Below, in pieces: positions 14,900 through 16,192 of a stretch of 16,192 nucleotides of DNA. Source of the DNA: an archaeon MnTg01 (GTDB lineage: Archaea > Thermoproteota > Nitrososphaeria > Nitrososphaerales > Nitrosopumilaceae); NCBI GenBank assembly GCA_008974855.1, contig BFAR01000086.1, forward strand, positions 1-16,192. Direction: 5' to 3'. A program made the translations under genes and the position numbers. The notes beneath the pieces were generated by a model that saw nothing but the letters and a program-made list of their open reading frames with translations, ran no database searches and was not told the origin of the DNA. Every line of letters starts with the position of its first letter. The first letter of the stretch is position 1.

Positions 14900-15994
14900 T
14901 TATAGAACTGGTTTTATGAAACCACCAATCAATGCATGATCTGCTAATGTTAATGATACAAAAGCATCAACTACTGGTGGTGCTCTTGGTACAACGCAAG
15001 GATCATGCCTTCCCTCTATTTTCAAAGTAGTTAGTTTGTTTGTTTTAATGTCAACAGTACTTTGTGTTTTTGAGATTGACGAGGCTGGTTTAAAGGCCAC
15101 TCTTAGAACTATTGGCATGCCGTTAGATAAACCTCCTAAAATCCCTCCAGCGTTATTGGTTTTTGTAAGAATTTTTCCTTTCTTGATAGTGTAGAGATCA
15201 TTATTTTTTGAACCAACTGATTCTGAACCTGCAAACCCTGAACCAAACTCTACTCCCTTTACTGCTGGAATTGAATAGAGAGCTTTTGCAAGATCTGATT
15301 CTAGCGAACTAAAAATTGGATCACCTAGACCTACTGGTAAATTTGTAGTAACTGATTCTATTATTCCTCCAAGAGAATCCCCTTTTTTTCTTGCATCGAG
15401 AATTGCTTTTTTCATCAATCTTGCAGATTTCTCTTCAGGACATCTGACTTCATTTGAATAAATCGATTTAATCATTTTTGGAACGAAATGATTTCTCATC
15501 TTAATTTTCCCAATTTGGTAAGTGTAAGCATTTGTGTCAATACCCAAAGTAACCTTTAGTAATTTTCTAGCAATTGCTCCTCCAAGAACATGAGTAGCAG
15601 TTAGTCTGCCCGAGAATCTTCCACCTCCGCGATAATCATTAAATTTTTTGTATTTCACTAGCGCAGGGTAATCTGAATGTCCAGGTCTCATCTTTGTTGT
15701 AAGATTTTTGTAAGCTCGCGAATCATGATCCTTATTCCAAATTACCATTGTAATGGGAGCACCCGTTGTGTATCCCCTAAACACTCCAGAGATAATTTCC
15801 ACCTTATCGCCTTCTTTTCTTTGCGTAGAAACTAATGATTGTCCCGGCCTTCGATAGTCAAGCATTTTTTGAATATCTTTTTCTTCGAGCTGTAATCCAG
15901 CTGGACATCCATCCAAAACTCCACCCACGCATTTTCCATGACTTTCTCCAAAACTTGTGAGTACTAACCTATGACCAATAGAACTTCCAGACAA
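14900..15994 (-). CDS. aroC: Chorismate synthase
   Basis: AroC converts EPSP to chorismate with reduced FMN as catalyst. The 364-residue protein carries all three family signatures: GESHGKCVGGVLDGCPAG (16-33), RPGHSDYPALVKY (103-115) with RGGGRFSGR (122-130), and GRHDPCVVPRAPPVVDA (328-344). The start codon must be TTG at 15994: a stop codon lies two codons upstream, and the family begins MSGxSxG at this point. A TATA-like box sits about 28 bases before it, so aroC may have its own promoter besides read-through from aroA, 33 bases upstream. Confidence 0.97.
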   Translation of the reverse strand: MSGSSIGHRLVLTSFGESHGKCVGGVLDGCPAGLQLEEKDIQKMLDYRRPGQSLVSTQRKEGDKVEIISGVFRGYTTGAPITMVIWNKDHDSRAYKNLTTKMRPGHSDYPALVKYKKFNDYRGGGRFSGRLTATHVLGGAIARKLLKVTLGIDTNAYTYQIGKIKMRNHFVPKMIKSIYSNEVRCPEEKSARLMKKAILDARKKGDSLGGIIESVTTNLPVGLGDPIFSSLESDLAKALYSIPAVKGVEFGSGFAGSESVGSKNNDLYTIKKGKILTKTNNAGGILGGLSNGMPIVLRVAFKPASSISKTQSTVDIKTNKLTTLKIEGRHDPCVVPRAPPVVDAFVSLTLADHALIGGFIKPVL

Positions 15995-16016
15995 TAATTA
16001 AGATAAACTAATTGAT

Positions 16017-16026
16017 GTTTATAATC
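16017..16026 (-). promoter_or_regulatory. Putative internal TATA box of aroC
   Basis: On the - strand this reads GATTATAAAC, centred about 28 bases before the aroC TTG, in the gap after aroA. The 33-base gap is the widest in this operon. Confidence 0.35.
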
Positions 16027-16027
16027 C

Positions 16028-16192
16028 TTATAGATTTGATTTTATTTTTCCACCCACGTTATTAATATCTGAAATGAAATTAGGATAAGATATAGAAACT
16101 GATTCAGGATTTGAAACTGTACAATCACCAACAAACATACCGGCAATACAAAATGCCATAAACAATCTATGATCATTTTCAGAATTCAATTC
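16028..16192 (-). CDS. aroA: 3-phosphoshikimate 1-carboxyvinyltransferase (EPSP synthase), C-terminal end
   Basis: Only the last 54 codons lie in the window; the gene continues past the right edge. AroA adds enolpyruvate from PEP to shikimate 3-phosphate. The fragment has the conserved DHRLFMAFCIAGM (7-19), with the DHR active-site residues, followed by the usual C-terminal block PESVSISYPNFISDINNVGG (29-48). The order aroA-aroC-mutase/aminotransferase-tyrA places the final shikimate steps and tyrosine branch in one transcript. Confidence 0.9.
   Translation of the reverse strand, partial: ELNSENDHRLFMAFCIAGMFVGDCTVSNPESVSISYPNFISDINNVGGKIKSNL

Noticed and set aside
1..16192. Mobile element, CRISPR array, defence or other accessory system
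   Set aside because: No transposase, integrase, direct-repeat array or toxin-like pair was seen; the gene set is housekeeping throughout.

Overview
The window reads as chromosomal core sequence of a low-GC, ammonia-oxidiser-type archaeon (Nitrososphaerota/Thaumarchaeota, Nitrosopumilus-like). This is inferred from gene content: SRP54, Pus10, the eukaryote-type ribosomal proteins eS24 and eS31, archaeal phosphoglycerate mutase ApgM, a ThiD-ThiN fusion and a box C/D guide RNA. The promoter style agrees: an AT-rich TATA-like box lies about 24-30 bases before many start codons, implying mostly leaderless mRNAs. No mobile element, CRISPR array, rRNA gene or broken gene was found.

Bases 1-5484 are mainly about translation. 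A box C/D sRNA (25-92), whose D guide fits the anticodon loop of elongator tRNA-Met, precedes dph6 (diphthamide synthesis), srp54 and pus10 on the + strand. A short GC-rich block after pus10 (3391-3442) can fold into a hairpin that is fully paired only if transcribed from the - strand. Next come a protein with an HEFLH metallopeptidase-like motif, the eS24-eS31 pair on the - strand, and a divergent DUF309-containing protein.

Bases 5468-9523 hold central and sugar-phosphate metabolism: apgM (-), a GalT/HIT-like protein (+) with an altered active-site motif, a four-helix membrane protein (+), and a - strand pair of a GNA1-like N-acetyltransferase and a sugar-phosphate nucleotidyltransferase. 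That pair may belong to UDP-N-acetylhexosamine synthesis.

Bases 9595-12281 are a thiamine locus. thiDN (-) and thiC (+) diverge from 50 bases that contain one palindromic TTTAAA, placed correctly to act as a TATA box in both directions. ThiC makes HMP-P, ThiD phosphorylates it and ThiN joins it to the thiazole.

Bases 12264-16192 are a tightly packed - strand aromatic amino acid operon, in transcription order: aroA (3' end only), aroC, a chorismate mutase-aminotransferase fusion, tyrA and a Nudix protein. Spacings run from 33 bases to ATGA overlaps. Its products carry EPSP through chorismate and prephenate towards tyrosine.

Most of the window is ordinary housekeeping. The least expected items are the guide RNA, the - strand hairpin, the shared thiamine promoter, the GNA1-like enzyme and two proteins with changed family-defining residues.
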